Below are positions 1-7,395 of a stretch of DNA of 34,496 nt, one piece after another; the stretch's first letter is position 1, and each line of letters begins with the position of its first letter. A program made the translations under genes and the position numbers. This DNA comes from Clostridium sp. AF27-2AA (GTDB lineage Bacteria; Bacillota; Clostridia; Lachnospirales; Lachnospiraceae). The stretch covers positions 1 to 34,496 of the forward strand of contig NZ_QUFI01000030.1 of the NCBI RefSeq assembly GCF_003478505.1, written 5' to 3'. The notes beneath the pieces were generated by a model. It was not told the origin of the DNA, made no database searches, and worked only from the letters and a program-made list of their open reading frames with translations.

Positions 1-35
1 GGCTTCGGACCTATATTGGTATTGCTCTTAAATTT
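1..35 (-). repeat. Partial copy 1 of a dispersed palindromic 3'-flank element
   Basis: Read on the minus strand, this stretch follows the purC stop codon and contains the core GGTCCGAAGC (positions 11 down to 2), 24 nt after the stop. The leader before the core closely matches the leader of the copy after argH (6064-6096). The two differ at only three places over about 34 nt. The hairpin itself lies beyond the window edge. The function is unknown. Its identity as the same family is seen directly, and the rest is inferred from the complete copies. Confidence 0.75.
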
Positions 36-899
36 TTATTTCAGTTTTTCTCCGGTGAGCATTTCGTAGCTCTGCAGGTATTTGTCGATGGTCTTCTGTA
101 CAACGTCCTCCGGCAGGGTCCAGTCGTTGCCTGGATGGGAGGTGAGCCAGTCACGGGCGAACTGCTTGTCGAAGGATGGCTGGCTGTGGCCAACCTCGTA
201 GCCTTCTACCGGCCAGAAACGGGAGCTGTCCGGGGTCAGCATCTCATCACCGATAACGATATTGCCGTTCTCATCGAGACCAAACTCAAATTTGGTGTCG
301 GCAATGATGATTCCATGGCTGTAAGCATAGTCTGCGCACTTTTTGTAAAGAGCGATGGTGCAGTCACGAAGCTTTGCAGCGTACTCTGCGCCCTTGCCCG
401 GGAAATATTTCTCCAGGTGATCAATGCTCTGTTCGTAGGTGATGTTTTCGTCGTGGTCACCAATCTCTGCTTTTGTGGAAGGAGTATAGATCGGCTCCGG
501 CAGTTTCTGGGATTCCTGTAAGCCCTCTGGCAGTTTGACACCGTTTGCGGTACCGTTTTCCTTGTAGCTTGCCCAGCCGCTTCCGGTGATGTAGCCGCGG
601 ACGATGCACTCGAGAGGAAGCATGGTCAGCTTCCGGCACATCATGGTCTTGCCATCAAATTCCGGGGACTGGAAGTATTCCGGCATTTCCTTTACGTCGG
701 TGGTGATCATATGGTTTGGCAGGATGTCCTGGGTGAGATCGAACCAGAATTTGGACATCTGGGTCAGAACCTTACCTTTATTGGTTACGGTGTTGTGGAG
801 AATCACATCAAAGCAGCTGATGCGGTCGGTGGCCACCATGATCAGGCTGTCACCATTGTCATAGATTTCGCGTACCTTTCCTTCTTTAACAGGTTTCAT
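36..899 (-). CDS. purC: Phosphoribosylaminoimidazole-succinocarboxamide (SAICAR) synthetase
   Basis: This enzyme of de novo purine synthesis joins CAIR and aspartate with ATP to give SAICAR in the cytosol. The protein has about 287 residues and carries both family signatures: PLECIVRGYITGSGW in the first half and IIADTKFEFG in the second. The N-terminal segment KEGKVREIYDNGDSLIMVATDR is the usual nucleotide-binding start. The ATG at 903-905 is possible, but it leaves only 1 nt after the GAGG Shine-Dalgarno (907-910). The ATG at 897-899, two codons later, has a 7-nt spacer, so I chose it. The gene stands alone, reads away from gtrA, and is followed by a copy of the dispersed palindromic element. 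No other pur gene is present in the window. Confidence 0.95.
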   Translation of the reverse strand: MKPVKEGKVREIYDNGDSLIMVATDRISCFDVILHNTVTNKGKVLTQMSKFWFDLTQDILPNHMITTDVKEMPEYFQSPEFDGKTMMCRKLTMLPLECIVRGYITGSGWASYKENGTANGVKLPEGLQESQKLPEPIYTPSTKAEIGDHDENITYEQSIDHLEKYFPGKGAEYAAKLRDCTIALYKKCADYAYSHGIIIADTKFEFGLDENGNIVIGDEMLTPDSSRFWPVEGYEVGHSQPSFDKQFARDWLTSHPGNDWTLPEDVVQKTIDKYLQSYEMLTGEKLK

Positions 900-983
900 C
901 TTCATACCTCGCTGTGGATAAATTTTTTACTGTAGAGTTCTGGTTGTGGGGACTGCCTGCGGATGCAGACAGCTTCTGGTAAT

Positions 984-1012
984 AGAATATACGCAAAACA
1001 AATAAATAGCAA
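984..1012 (-). promoter_or_regulatory. Predicted purC promoter
   Basis: On the minus strand TTGCTA (1012-1007) and TATTCT (989-984) are separated by 17 nt, a fair sigma-A promoter. The transcript leader would contain a small 8-bp hairpin (arms 953-960 and 965-972, loop GGAT). That hairpin has no T tract and does not match a purine riboswitch that I can recognise. No PurR-type box was found. Confidence 0.5.
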
Positions 1013-1062
1013 GTCTTTTATTAAAAAAACTTATAAAATTTTTGAGACGATACCGGGACTGC

Positions 1063-1091
1063 TTTACAATTCTGGCTCCGTAGCCTATAAT
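1063..1091 (+). promoter_or_regulatory. Predicted gtrA-yfhO promoter
   Basis: TTTACA (1063-1068) and a perfect TATAAT (1086-1091) are separated by 17 nt, a strong sigma-A type promoter. It lies 38 nt upstream of the chosen gtrA start and points away from purC. Confidence 0.7.
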
Positions 1092-1129
1092 GGGGCATAA
1101 GTATTATTTGATGAAAAATGGAGAATATG

Positions 1130-1549
1130 ATGCTAGGTAAACTATGGAAGAAACTCGTAAACCGGGAGACCATTTCCTACCTGATCTTTGGCGTGCTGAC
1201 TACGCTGGTGGACTGGATCAGCTACTGGTATATGCGCCGCGTCGGGACTGACTACCGGCTTGCGACAGCAGGTTCCTGGGCGGCAGCGGTGTTGTTCGCT
1301 TTTGTGACCAATAAGCTATTTGTGTTTGGCAGCTTTGATCTGCATCCGAAGAAAGTGTGGTCGGAATTTGTGCCTTTTGTGGCCTGCCGGGCAGCTACCG
1401 GCGTCTTTACCATGGTGGCCATGATTGCCATGGTAGACGGAATGGGAATCAAACAGGATTTTATCTGCAAGATTGTAGTGTCGGCTATTTCTCTGGTACT
1501 GAACTACATCTTCAGCAAGTGGTTTATTTTTAAGAAAAAAGAATCGTAA
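1130..1549 (+). CDS. GtrA/GtcA-family membrane protein, probable undecaprenyl-phosphate-sugar flippase
   Basis: This is a small polytopic membrane protein of about 139 residues. Four hydrophobic segments begin near residues 15, 40, 80 and 110, and the protein ends in a basic tail (SKWFIFKKKES). These features are typical of the GtrA/GtcA family, whose members are thought to flip undecaprenyl-phosphate-linked monosaccharides across the membrane. GGAG at 1120-1123 is 6 nt from the ATG at 1130. The in-frame ATGs at 1118 and 1127 are too far upstream or too close, so 1130 is preferred. It is 15 nt from the yfhO-type gene and probably cotranscribed with it. In Bacillus, GtcA, YfhO and the glycosyltransferase CsbB act together to glycosylate lipoteichoic acid. 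The substrate here is inferred, not shown. Confidence 0.85.
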   Translation: MLGKLWKKLVNRETISYLIFGVLTTLVDWISYWYMRRVGTDYRLATAGSWAAAVLFAFVTNKLFVFGSFDLHPKKVWSEFVPFVACRAATGVFTMVAMIAMVDGMGIKQDFICKIVVSAISLVLNYIFSKWFIFKKKES

Positions 1550-1564
1550 GTAAGGAGCTGCAGC

Positions 1565-4500
1565 ATGCAAAGCGGGAAGGTAGCCTGTATTACGAGAGAA
1601 CTAGAGGATCTGCTTATGATTGAAGAAGAAAGAGGCACGCTTCAGAAAAAGAATGGAAGTGTGGCGGATTTGCTGGCGGAAATGGAAACCGCAGTAGCGC
1701 AAGTAGAAGCGCAGCGGGAAAAGGCGGCTGGACAGCCGGAAGAAACGCGGACAGAAATACCGGAAAAGCCCACAGCGCCGGAGCCTGTGCGGAAGACAGC
1801 TGAAACACCGGAACCGGAACAGAAGATGCCCAAACCGGACAGAAAACCAGAGCCGCAACCAGTCAGAAAACTGGAAGCGGAACCATCGAAAACGCTCAGC
1901 AGTCCGAAAGAGAAACCGCATCGCGCTACCCGTCAGGAGAAGCGTGCGAAGAAGCGTCTGCGCAGGCAGGAACGGGAAGACGAAGGGCTGCTCCACTCGG
2001 CAGATGCCCTGATTGCGGCTTTTGCCATTCCGGTGATCATCATGCTGATCATCTTTGTACAGCGCGGAATTTTCCCATTTGGAGAGGAAACCTTCCTGCG
2101 CACAGATATGTATCATCAGTATGCGCCGTTTTTTTCGGAGTTCCAGTATAAGCTGACGCACGGCGGAAGCCTGCTTTACAGCTGGGATGTGGGCATGGGC
2201 GTAAATTTCTCGGCCCTGTATGCCTATTATCTGGCAAGCCCGGTCAACTGGCTTTTGTTCCTGTGTCCGAAGGGACTGGTCATTGAATTTATGACTTACC
2301 AGATCGTGATTAAGATTGGCCTTTGTGGCCTGACAATGGCATATTATTTAAGGAAGCACTGTCGGACCAATGATTTTGGTGTTGCCTTTTTCGGTATCTT
2401 CTACGCATTGTCCGGATATATGGCGGCCTACAGCTGGAATATCATGTGGCTGGACTGCATCATCCTGTTCCCGCTCATTGTTCTGGGCCTGGAGCGGCTG
2501 GTCAGAGATGGAAAAGGAATGCTCTACTGCCTGACACTGGGGCTGTCCATTCTTTCCAATTATTATATCTCCATCATGACCTGCATATTTATGGTGCTGT
2601 ATTTCATTGCCCTGCTGGTGCTGGATGAGGAGATGCACTGGGAGAAATTTGTGGGACGCGGGTTTCAGTTTGCGGTGTATTCCCTGCTGTCCGGAGGTCT
2701 GGCGGCGGTAGTGCTGCTTCCGGAGATTTTTGCCCTGCAGATGACCGCTTCGGGCGACATGAGTTTTCCGAAGACATTTTCCCAGTATTTTCCGATTTTT
2801 GACATGATTGCCCGCCATATTGGCAATGTGGAGACAGAAATCGGGCTGGATCACTGGCCAAATGTGTATTGCGGTGTGGCAGTGCTGATGTTTTTCATTC
2901 TGTATCTGCTCTGCAAACGGGTTCCGGCGAAGGAAAAAGCGGTTTACTGCGCGATGCTGATATTCTTTTTCGCAAGCTTTTCCTTCAATATATTAAACTT
3001 TATCTGGCACGGTTTCCATTATCCAAACAGCCTGCCCTGCAGGCAATCGTATATTTACATTTTCCTGGTGCTGTTTGTCTGCTATCGGGCCTACATGTAT
3101 CTGCGGGAGACACCATGGAAGCATGTGACGGCGGCGTTTGCCGGAGCGGTAGTCTTTGTGCTGTTAGCGCAGAAACTGGTGACAGAGGATCATTTCCACT
3201 TTATCGTGTATTATGTTGCAATCCTGTTTCTGGCGTTGTATCTGGGGGCCATTGCCCTGTATCAGAAAGGCGAACGCTATTACTTCCCGGCATTGTTTTA
3301 CGCGCTGGCGGTTGTTTCTATTGAGGCAGCGGTGAATACGGCGGTAACCAGTGTGACGACCACCAGCCGCACGGCTTATACCGATGATAATGCTGCGGTG
3401 GAGAAGCTGGTAGATACGCTTCAGCCGAATGATACCTTTTTCCGTGTGGAGAAGGTAACAAGAAAGACGAAAAATGATGGAGCCTGGATGCATTTCCCAT
3501 CGGTTTCCCTGTTCTCATCCACTGCGAATGCGGATCTGTCGGCACTCTTTAAGAAGCTGGGCTGTGAGAGCTCCACGAACGCTTACAGTATTACAGGCGG
3601 TACGCCGCTCATAGACGCGCTGTTTTCTGTAAAATACGGTCTTTATTCTGAGAAGCCAGAGGATACCTCTATGCGGACAGCGCTTGGAGAGCAGGATGGT
3701 GTCTGGCTGTATCAGAATAACTATACACTGCCAGTGGGCTTTTATGTGGCACCGGACTTTGAGGCCCGCTGGGATCTGGAGACCGGAAATCCGGCAGATG
3801 CGCAGAACAGTCTGGCGGATGCCGTTGGGGCAGAACAGGTGCTGGATCTGGTTCTGGATACCACAACGGAGGGCAGTGATCTCACCTTTACCCCGGAAAC
3901 GGGCGGTGAATATTACGCCTATGTTGGAAATAAAAAGATTGAAAAGGTGACAGCCACCACCTGGAAGGGCACAAAGACTTTCACCAATGTGGACCGCGGA
4001 TACCTGCTGGAGCTTGGATATTGCGCGGCGGGAGAGGTAGTAACGCTGACTGCGGAGGACAGCAAGGAAGAGATGTGGGCAGATGTTTACCGCTTCTCTG
4101 AAAATGGCCTTGGCTCTGTAGCGGCAAAGCTTTCCGCGCATCCGTGGAACTTAACGAGCTGGACTGACACCTCCTTAAAAGGAAGCATTTCCTGCGGCCA
4201 GGAGGGCTGGCTGTTTACGTCCATTCCGTTTGATGCCGGATGGAAGGTTTTGGTAGACGGAAAGGAACAGGAGCCTGAAAAGATTCTGGATTCCTTTGTT
4301 GGCATCTGGCTGAGTGCCGGAAGTCATACCGTGACGATGGAATACACGCCGAAGGGGCTGATTCCGGGTGCACTGATCTCGGCAGCCAGTGTCCTGCTTC
4401 TGGCGCTGGTCGCGGCAGGCGGACATCTGCTTCGCCGATACCGGGAAGAACTGGAATATGAGCAGGACGCGGAAGCATACGAGTCCTATGTGTATGAGGA

Positions 4501-4597
4501 CGGAGTGCCGGAAAAAACAGAGTCTGATTCCCGGGAAGCACATTCGGAACATCCGGAAACAGAACAGGCGGATCCGGAACATCCGGGTGAAAGGTAA
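1565..4597 (+). CDS. YfhO-family polytopic membrane glycosyltransferase with a long charged N-terminal extension
   Basis: This protein of 1010 residues has three parts. Residues 1-150 are a cytoplasmic, Pro/Glu/Lys-rich low-complexity segment ending in a very basic stretch (about 118-138). Residues 155-590 hold about a dozen membrane helices, with the first large external loop carrying RTDMYHQY (Asp181). That acidic residue sits where GT-C fold enzymes keep their catalytic Asp or Glu. Residues 600-925 form an extracellular beta-rich domain, followed by a last helix (about 928-955) and an acidic tail. YfhO of Bacillus moves GlcNAc from the lipid carrier to lipoteichoic acid outside the cell. 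AAGGAG lies 7 nt before the ATG. It is paired with the GtrA-type flippase, and the acceptor polymer in this organism is unknown. The N-terminal extension is longer than I would expect for this family. Confidence 0.85.
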   Translation: MQSGKVACITRELEDLLMIEEERGTLQKKNGSVADLLAEMETAVAQVEAQREKAAGQPEETRTEIPEKPTAPEPVRKTAETPEPEQKMPKPDRKPEPQPVRKLEAEPSKTLSSPKEKPHRATRQEKRAKKRLRRQEREDEGLLHSADALIAAFAIPVIIMLIIFVQRGIFPFGEETFLRTDMYHQYAPFFSEFQYKLTHGGSLLYSWDVGMGVNFSALYAYYLASPVNWLLFLCPKGLVIEFMTYQIVIKIGLCGLTMAYYLRKHCRTNDFGVAFFGIFYALSGYMAAYSWNIMWLDCIILFPLIVLGLERLVRDGKGMLYCLTLGLSILSNYYISIMTCIFMVLYFIALLVLDEEMHWEKFVGRGFQFAVYSLLSGGLAAVVLLPEIFALQMTASGDMSFPKTFSQYFPIFDMIARHIGNVETEIGLDHWPNVYCGVAVLMFFILYLLCKRVPAKEKAVYCAMLIFFFASFSFNILNFIWHGFHYPNSLPCRQSYIYIFLVLFVCYRAYMYLRETPWKHVTAAFAGAVVFVLLAQKLVTEDHFHFIVYYVAILFLALYLGAIALYQKGERYYFPALFYALAVVSIEAAVNTAVTSVTTTSRTAYTDDNAAVEKLVDTLQPNDTFFRVEKVTRKTKNDGAWMHFPSVSLFSSTANADLSALFKKLGCESSTNAYSITGGTPLIDALFSVKYGLYSEKPEDTSMRTALGEQDGVWLYQNNYTLPVGFYVAPDFEARWDLETGNPADAQNSLADAVGAEQVLDLVLDTTTEGSDLTFTPETGGEYYAYVGNKKIEKVTATTWKGTKTFTNVDRGYLLELGYCAAGEVVTLTAEDSKEEMWADVYRFSENGLGSVAAKLSAHPWNLTSWTDTSLKGSISCGQEGWLFTSIPFDAGWKVLVDGKEQEPEKILDSFVGIWLSAGSHTVTMEYTPKGLIPGALISAASVLLLALVAAGGHLLRRYREELEYEQDAEAYESYVYEDGVPEKTESDSREAHSEHPETEQADPEHPGER

Positions 4598-4688
4598 TTA
4601 GCAGCACACACATGCTGTGAAATATAGTAATTGTAAAGATACTGAGCAGTTACGAAATAGGATAATACAAGAAGAGGAGACAAACATT

Positions 4689-6059
4689 ATGAAATTATGG
4701 GGCGGACGCTTCACGAAAGAAGAAAACCAGCTGGTGCACAATTTTAACGAATCCCTGTCCTTTGACCAGAAATTTTACCATCAGGACATCCAGGGCAGCA
4801 TTGCCCATGTGACTATGCTGGCAAAGCAGGGGATTGTTTCTGAGGAGGACCGCAAGGCCATCATTGATGGATTAAACAGTATCCTGGCAGATATCGAGTC
4901 CGGCAAGCTGGTATTTACCAAAGAGCACGAGGATATCCATTCCTTCGTGGAGGCAAACCTGATTGAGCGTATTGGCGATGCCGGCAAGCGTCTCCATACC
5001 GGCCGCAGCAGAAATGACCAGGTAGCTCTGGACATGAAGCTTTACTGCCGTGACGAGATTGATGAGATCGATGTTCTGGTAAAGAACCTGTTAGAAGAGC
5101 TGTTAAAGATCATGGAGGAAAACCTCGATACCTATATGCCGGGCTTCACACACTTACAGAAGGCGCAGCCAGTGACCCTGGCTCACCATATGGGAGCTTA
5201 CTTTGAAATGTTCACCCGCGACAGAAGCCGTCTGCGCGACATTCGCAAGCGTATGAATTACTGTCCGCTGGGGGCTGGCGCTCTGGCTGGAACCACCTAT
5301 CCTCTGGATCGTGCGTACACTGCAGAGCTGCTTGGTTTTGACGGCCCGACCTTAAACAGCATGGATTCCGTATCCGACCGCGATTACGTGATTGAGCTGT
5401 TATCCGCACTGTCCACCATTGCCATGCATTTAAGCCGTTTCTCTGAGGAAATCATCATCTGGAACAGCAATGAGTACCGTTTCGTAGAGATTGATGATGC
5501 TTACAGCACCGGAAGCAGCATCATGCCGCAGAAGAAAAACCCGGATATCGCAGAGCTGGTACGCGGCAAGACCGGCCGTGTCTACGGCGCACTGATGTCC
5601 ATTCTTACTACCATGAAGGGGATCCCGTTAGCATACGACAAAGACATGCAGGAAGATAAGGAGCTGACCTTTGACGCCATCGATACCGTAAAAGGCTGCC
5701 TGGCTCTGTTTACCGGCATGATCTCCACCATGACCTTTAATAAGGAAGTAATGGAAGCAAGCGCAAAGAACGGCTTCACCAACGCGACCGACGCGGCTGA
5801 CTATCTGGTAAATCACGGCGTACCGTTCCGTGATGCCCACGGCATTGTAGGCCAGCTGGTGCTGTTCTGCATCGACAAGGGCATCGCGCTGGATGACATG
5901 ACTCTGGATGAGTTTAAGGCCATCAGCCCGGTATTTGAGGAGGATGTGTACGAGGCCATCAGCATGAAGACCTGCGTAGAAAAGAGAACCACCATCGGCG
6001 CTCCGGGACAGGAGGCTATGAAGAAGGTCATTGCGATCTACAAAGAGCAGCTGCAGTAA
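4689..6059 (+). CDS. argH: Argininosuccinate lyase
   Basis: This is the last enzyme of arginine synthesis. It splits argininosuccinate into arginine and fumarate as a cytosolic homotetramer. The 456 residues match the usual length. The fumarase/aspartase signature [12 protein letters not shown], with the catalytic serine loop, is present near residue 280, as are HTGRSRNDQ near residue 100 and [10 protein letters not shown] near 160. The start at 4689 (MKLWGGRF) follows the ribosome binding site AGAGGAG by 8 nt. An upstream in-frame ATG at 4617 would add 24 residues without homology or a ribosome binding site. No argG is adjacent. The gap to yfhO is 91 nt and I could not find a convincing promoter there, so readthrough is possible. 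A complete palindromic element starts 27 nt after the stop. Confidence 0.96.
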   Translation: MKLWGGRFTKEENQLVHNFNESLSFDQKFYHQDIQGSIAHVTMLAKQGIVSEEDRKAIIDGLNSILADIESGKLVFTKEHEDIHSFVEANLIERIGDAGKRLHTGRSRNDQVALDMKLYCRDEIDEIDVLVKNLLEELLKIMEENLDTYMPGFTHLQKAQPVTLAHHMGAYFEMFTRDRSRLRDIRKRMNYCPLGAGALAGTTYPLDRAYTAELLGFDGPTLNSMDSVSDRDYVIELLSALSTIAMHLSRFSEEIIIWNSNEYRFVEIDDAYSTGSSIMPQKKNPDIAELVRGKTGRVYGALMSILTTMKGIPLAYDKDMQEDKELTFDAIDTVKGCLALFTGMISTMTFNKEVMEASAKNGFTNATDAADYLVNHGVPFRDAHGIVGQLVLFCIDKGIALDDMTLDEFKAISPVFEEDVYEAISMKTCVEKRTTIGAPGQEAMKKVIAIYKEQLQ

Positions 6060-6063
6060 TACC

Positions 6064-6275
6064 AATTTAAAAGCAATAGCAATAAAGGTCCGAAGCCGGT
6101 AATCCCGGCATACCGCTGCGCAAAATATGGGTATTGTGTTTGCACGATGCAGCTGACAGATGTTTGCGGATAGCCGGACAAGATGTCCGCCTCCCTCAAA
6201 CACCAGTCGCTGCATAGCCGGACACGTATACCCATATTTATGCTCCGCGGAATGCCGGGATTACCGGCTTCTACT
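6064..6275 (+). repeat. Complete copy A of the dispersed palindromic element (long form), downstream of argH
   Basis: The core GGTCCGAAGC lies at 6087-6096. A perfect 20-bp inverted repeat pairs 6092-6111 with 6252-6271. Further in, a perfect 12-bp arm pairs 6123-6134 with 6228-6239. Inside are ATGCAGC/GCTGCAT (6147-6153 and 6209-6215), TGTTTG/CAAACA (6161-6166 and 6197-6202) and a terminal hairpin CGGACA-AGA-TGTCCG (6175-6189). All are nested, giving one long interrupted rod of about 180 nt. An 11-nt direct repeat ATAGCCGGACA occurs inside at 6170-6180 and 6214-6224. There is no T tract directly after it and no open reading frame of note. The sense is that of argH. The class is not recognised. 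It could be a 3'-UTR RNA motif or a non-autonomous palindromic mobile element. Confidence 0.85.
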
Positions 6276-6305
6276 GTATTGGCCCCGCTACGAAAGAAAT
6301 AAAAT

Positions 6306-6379
6306 CAGCCAGAACGGTATTGATAAAAAGCCGGGTATTTCAGCTTTTTACCAGTTCTTTTCTGGCTGTGTTTTTTATT
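6306..6379 (+). terminator. Rho-independent terminator between argH and the convergent 3D-domain gene
   Basis: The outer arms CAGCCAGA (6306-6313) and TCTGGCTG (6361-6368) enclose GGTA/TACC and AAAAAGC/GCTTTTT (6325-6331 and 6343-6349). TTTTTT follows at 6371-6376. On the minus strand the same hairpin is followed by a T-rich run (ATTTTATTTCTTT), so it may work in both directions. It lies between the two palindromic elements, downstream of each in its own reading sense. Confidence 0.7.
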
Positions 6380-6397
6380 ACCGTAGAATAGCAGGAA

Positions 6398-6497
6398 AGT
6401 AGAAGCAGGTCGGGGTGGTATCCTGCGTAGCATAAATAGAAGTGCAACGGAATACCACCTCGGCCTGCTTCGGACCTTTCGTGAACATGATTTAAAT
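6398..6497 (-). repeat. Complete copy B of the dispersed palindromic element (short form), downstream of the 3D-domain gene
   Basis: Read on the minus strand, the core GGTCCGAAGC occupies 6476-6467, 23 nt after the stop codon of the 3D-domain gene. Arms of 20 nt pair 6402-6421 with 6452-6471. Two positions are G-T on the plus strand and A-C on the minus strand, and the rest pair perfectly. The loop side shares TATTTATGCT, a CGC-containing segment and the closing GCTTCTACT with copy A. The middle of the arms is different in sequence but still self-complementary. The leader TCACGAAA before the core is shared with the copy at the right end of the window. The sense is that of the gene it follows. 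Confidence 0.82.
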
Positions 6498-6499
6498 AG

Positions 6500-7246
6500 T
6501 TACCCGAGTACCAGGAATACTTCCTGGGTCTGCTTTCCGTGCTGGCGGGTCTGGGAGTGGGTGTCGAAGAAGATGTCCACATGGTTGCCTTTGACTCCGC
6601 CGCCGCGGTCCTCTGCGGTGTAGATGACGCCACCTATCATAACTTTGCTGCCATAGGGGATGATGCGCGGGTCTACCGCAATGGTGTGGTCGGATTTTGC
6701 GATGGAGCCGGTGCTGGTGCGGCGGCCCCAGCCCTCGGAGCATTGTTTGCACGGACAGTAGCCCGTGGTGCGGAAGAAGCCGAGGGATTTTAAGCCGGTG
6801 TGCTCATGGCTGTCCTCAGCAGAAATGTTTTCTGCGCTGGTCTGGGCCGCTTCTCCTTTTACATAAGTTTTCGGATTGGAAAGAGCTTTGCCGTCCACAG
6901 TGCCTTCTACCACATAGGTGCCGTCCGCCAGTGCGTCCCAGTTCATATTGATGCGGAAACCATGGCGGCCGTTTCCGATGCCGCTTTCTTCCAGATCAGA
7001 ACGGTAGGTGACGGCGGTCTGGTGAAAGCTTTTCACCTGTTCGCCGGTCTCTTTATTGGTAATGGTAACGGTAACCGGAACGCCGGTGTTTGGCAGGGAA
7101 GAGTCCCAGCCCCAGCCTACAATGGTGCTGCCTTCAAAGTCATCGAAAGAGCCATCCGGGGCGGCCGCCAGAGCCGTGAAGGCACCTCCGATGAGAAACA
7201 TTGCTGTGATCAGTAAAGTTGTGAGAGTCGTTCTTTTTTTTAACAT
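6500..7246 (-). CDS. Secreted 3D (Asp-Asp-Asp) domain protein, probable cell wall hydrolase or wall-associated protein
   Basis: The protein has 248 residues. A Sec signal peptide covers about 1-28 (lysines 3-4, hydrophobic 8-24, ALAA cut). A beta-sandwich-like region follows at about 34-127, with GWGWDSSLPNTG and GNGRHGF motifs. I have the impression that this module recurs in secreted Lachnospiraceae proteins. The C-terminal 3D domain spans about 155-248, with the three family aspartates at 192 (AVDP), 213 (AEDRGGG) and 224 (HVDIFF), and Cys164, 166 and 169. This fold resembles the MltA/YocH/Rpf-like wall-lytic catalytic domain. AAAGGA lies 8 nt before the ATG at 7246. A longer reading upstream has no ribosome binding site and would bury the signal peptide. 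It reads divergently from hrcA. Lytic activity is inferred. Confidence 0.88.
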   Translation of the reverse strand: MLKKRTTLTTLLITAMFLIGGAFTALAAAPDGSFDDFEGSTIVGWGWDSSLPNTGVPVTVTITNKETGEQVKSFHQTAVTYRSDLEESGIGNGRHGFRINMNWDALADGTYVVEGTVDGKALSNPKTYVKGEAAQTSAENISAEDSHEHTGLKSLGFFRTTGYCPCKQCSEGWGRRTSTGSIAKSDHTIAVDPRIIPYGSKVMIGGVIYTAEDRGGGVKGNHVDIFFDTHSQTRQHGKQTQEVFLVLG

Positions 7247-7331
7247 AAAATCATTCCTTTCTTTTCCAAGATTTGTTACATGGATAGCACTACGAAAAAA
7301 TGAAATAATTGGTTCACACAAAATAAATATA

Positions 7332-7348
7332 TGTAACAAATTTGTAAT
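7332..7348 (+). promoter_or_regulatory. WalR(YycF)-like box in the leader of the 3D-domain gene
   Basis: The sequence TGTAAC-AAATT-TGTAAT fits the WalR direct repeat TGTWAH-N5-TGTWAH exactly. WalR controls cell wall hydrolase genes in Firmicutes, including yocH of Bacillus, which also encodes a 3D domain. Here the box lies about 20 nt downstream of the best predicted -10 element of the gene, a place more consistent with repression unless another promoter is used. The box is seen in the sequence, but its regulator is inferred. Confidence 0.5.
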
Positions 7349-7367
7349 ATATGAACGATAAGACCAT

Positions 7368-7395
7368 ATTTTACATGATTTTTTTGATTTGTCAA
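7368..7395 (-). promoter_or_regulatory. Predicted promoter of the 3D-domain gene
   Basis: On the minus strand a perfect TTGACA (7395-7390) and TAAAAT (7373-7368) are 16 nt apart. The transcript would have a leader of about 115 nt. In it, ATTTGTTACAT and ATGTAACAAAT form an 11-bp inverted repeat (7272-7282 and 7331-7341 on the plus strand). One arm overlaps the WalR-like box. Confidence 0.55.

Noticed and set aside
906..1062. Purine-responsive leader of purC
   Set aside because: Only a short hairpin without a T tract is seen, with no PurR box or riboswitch core.
6064..6497. CRISPR array or tRNA-like structure in the argH convergent gap
   Set aside because: There are no regularly spaced direct repeats with spacers and no cloverleaf. 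The pattern is inverted repeats of one palindromic family.
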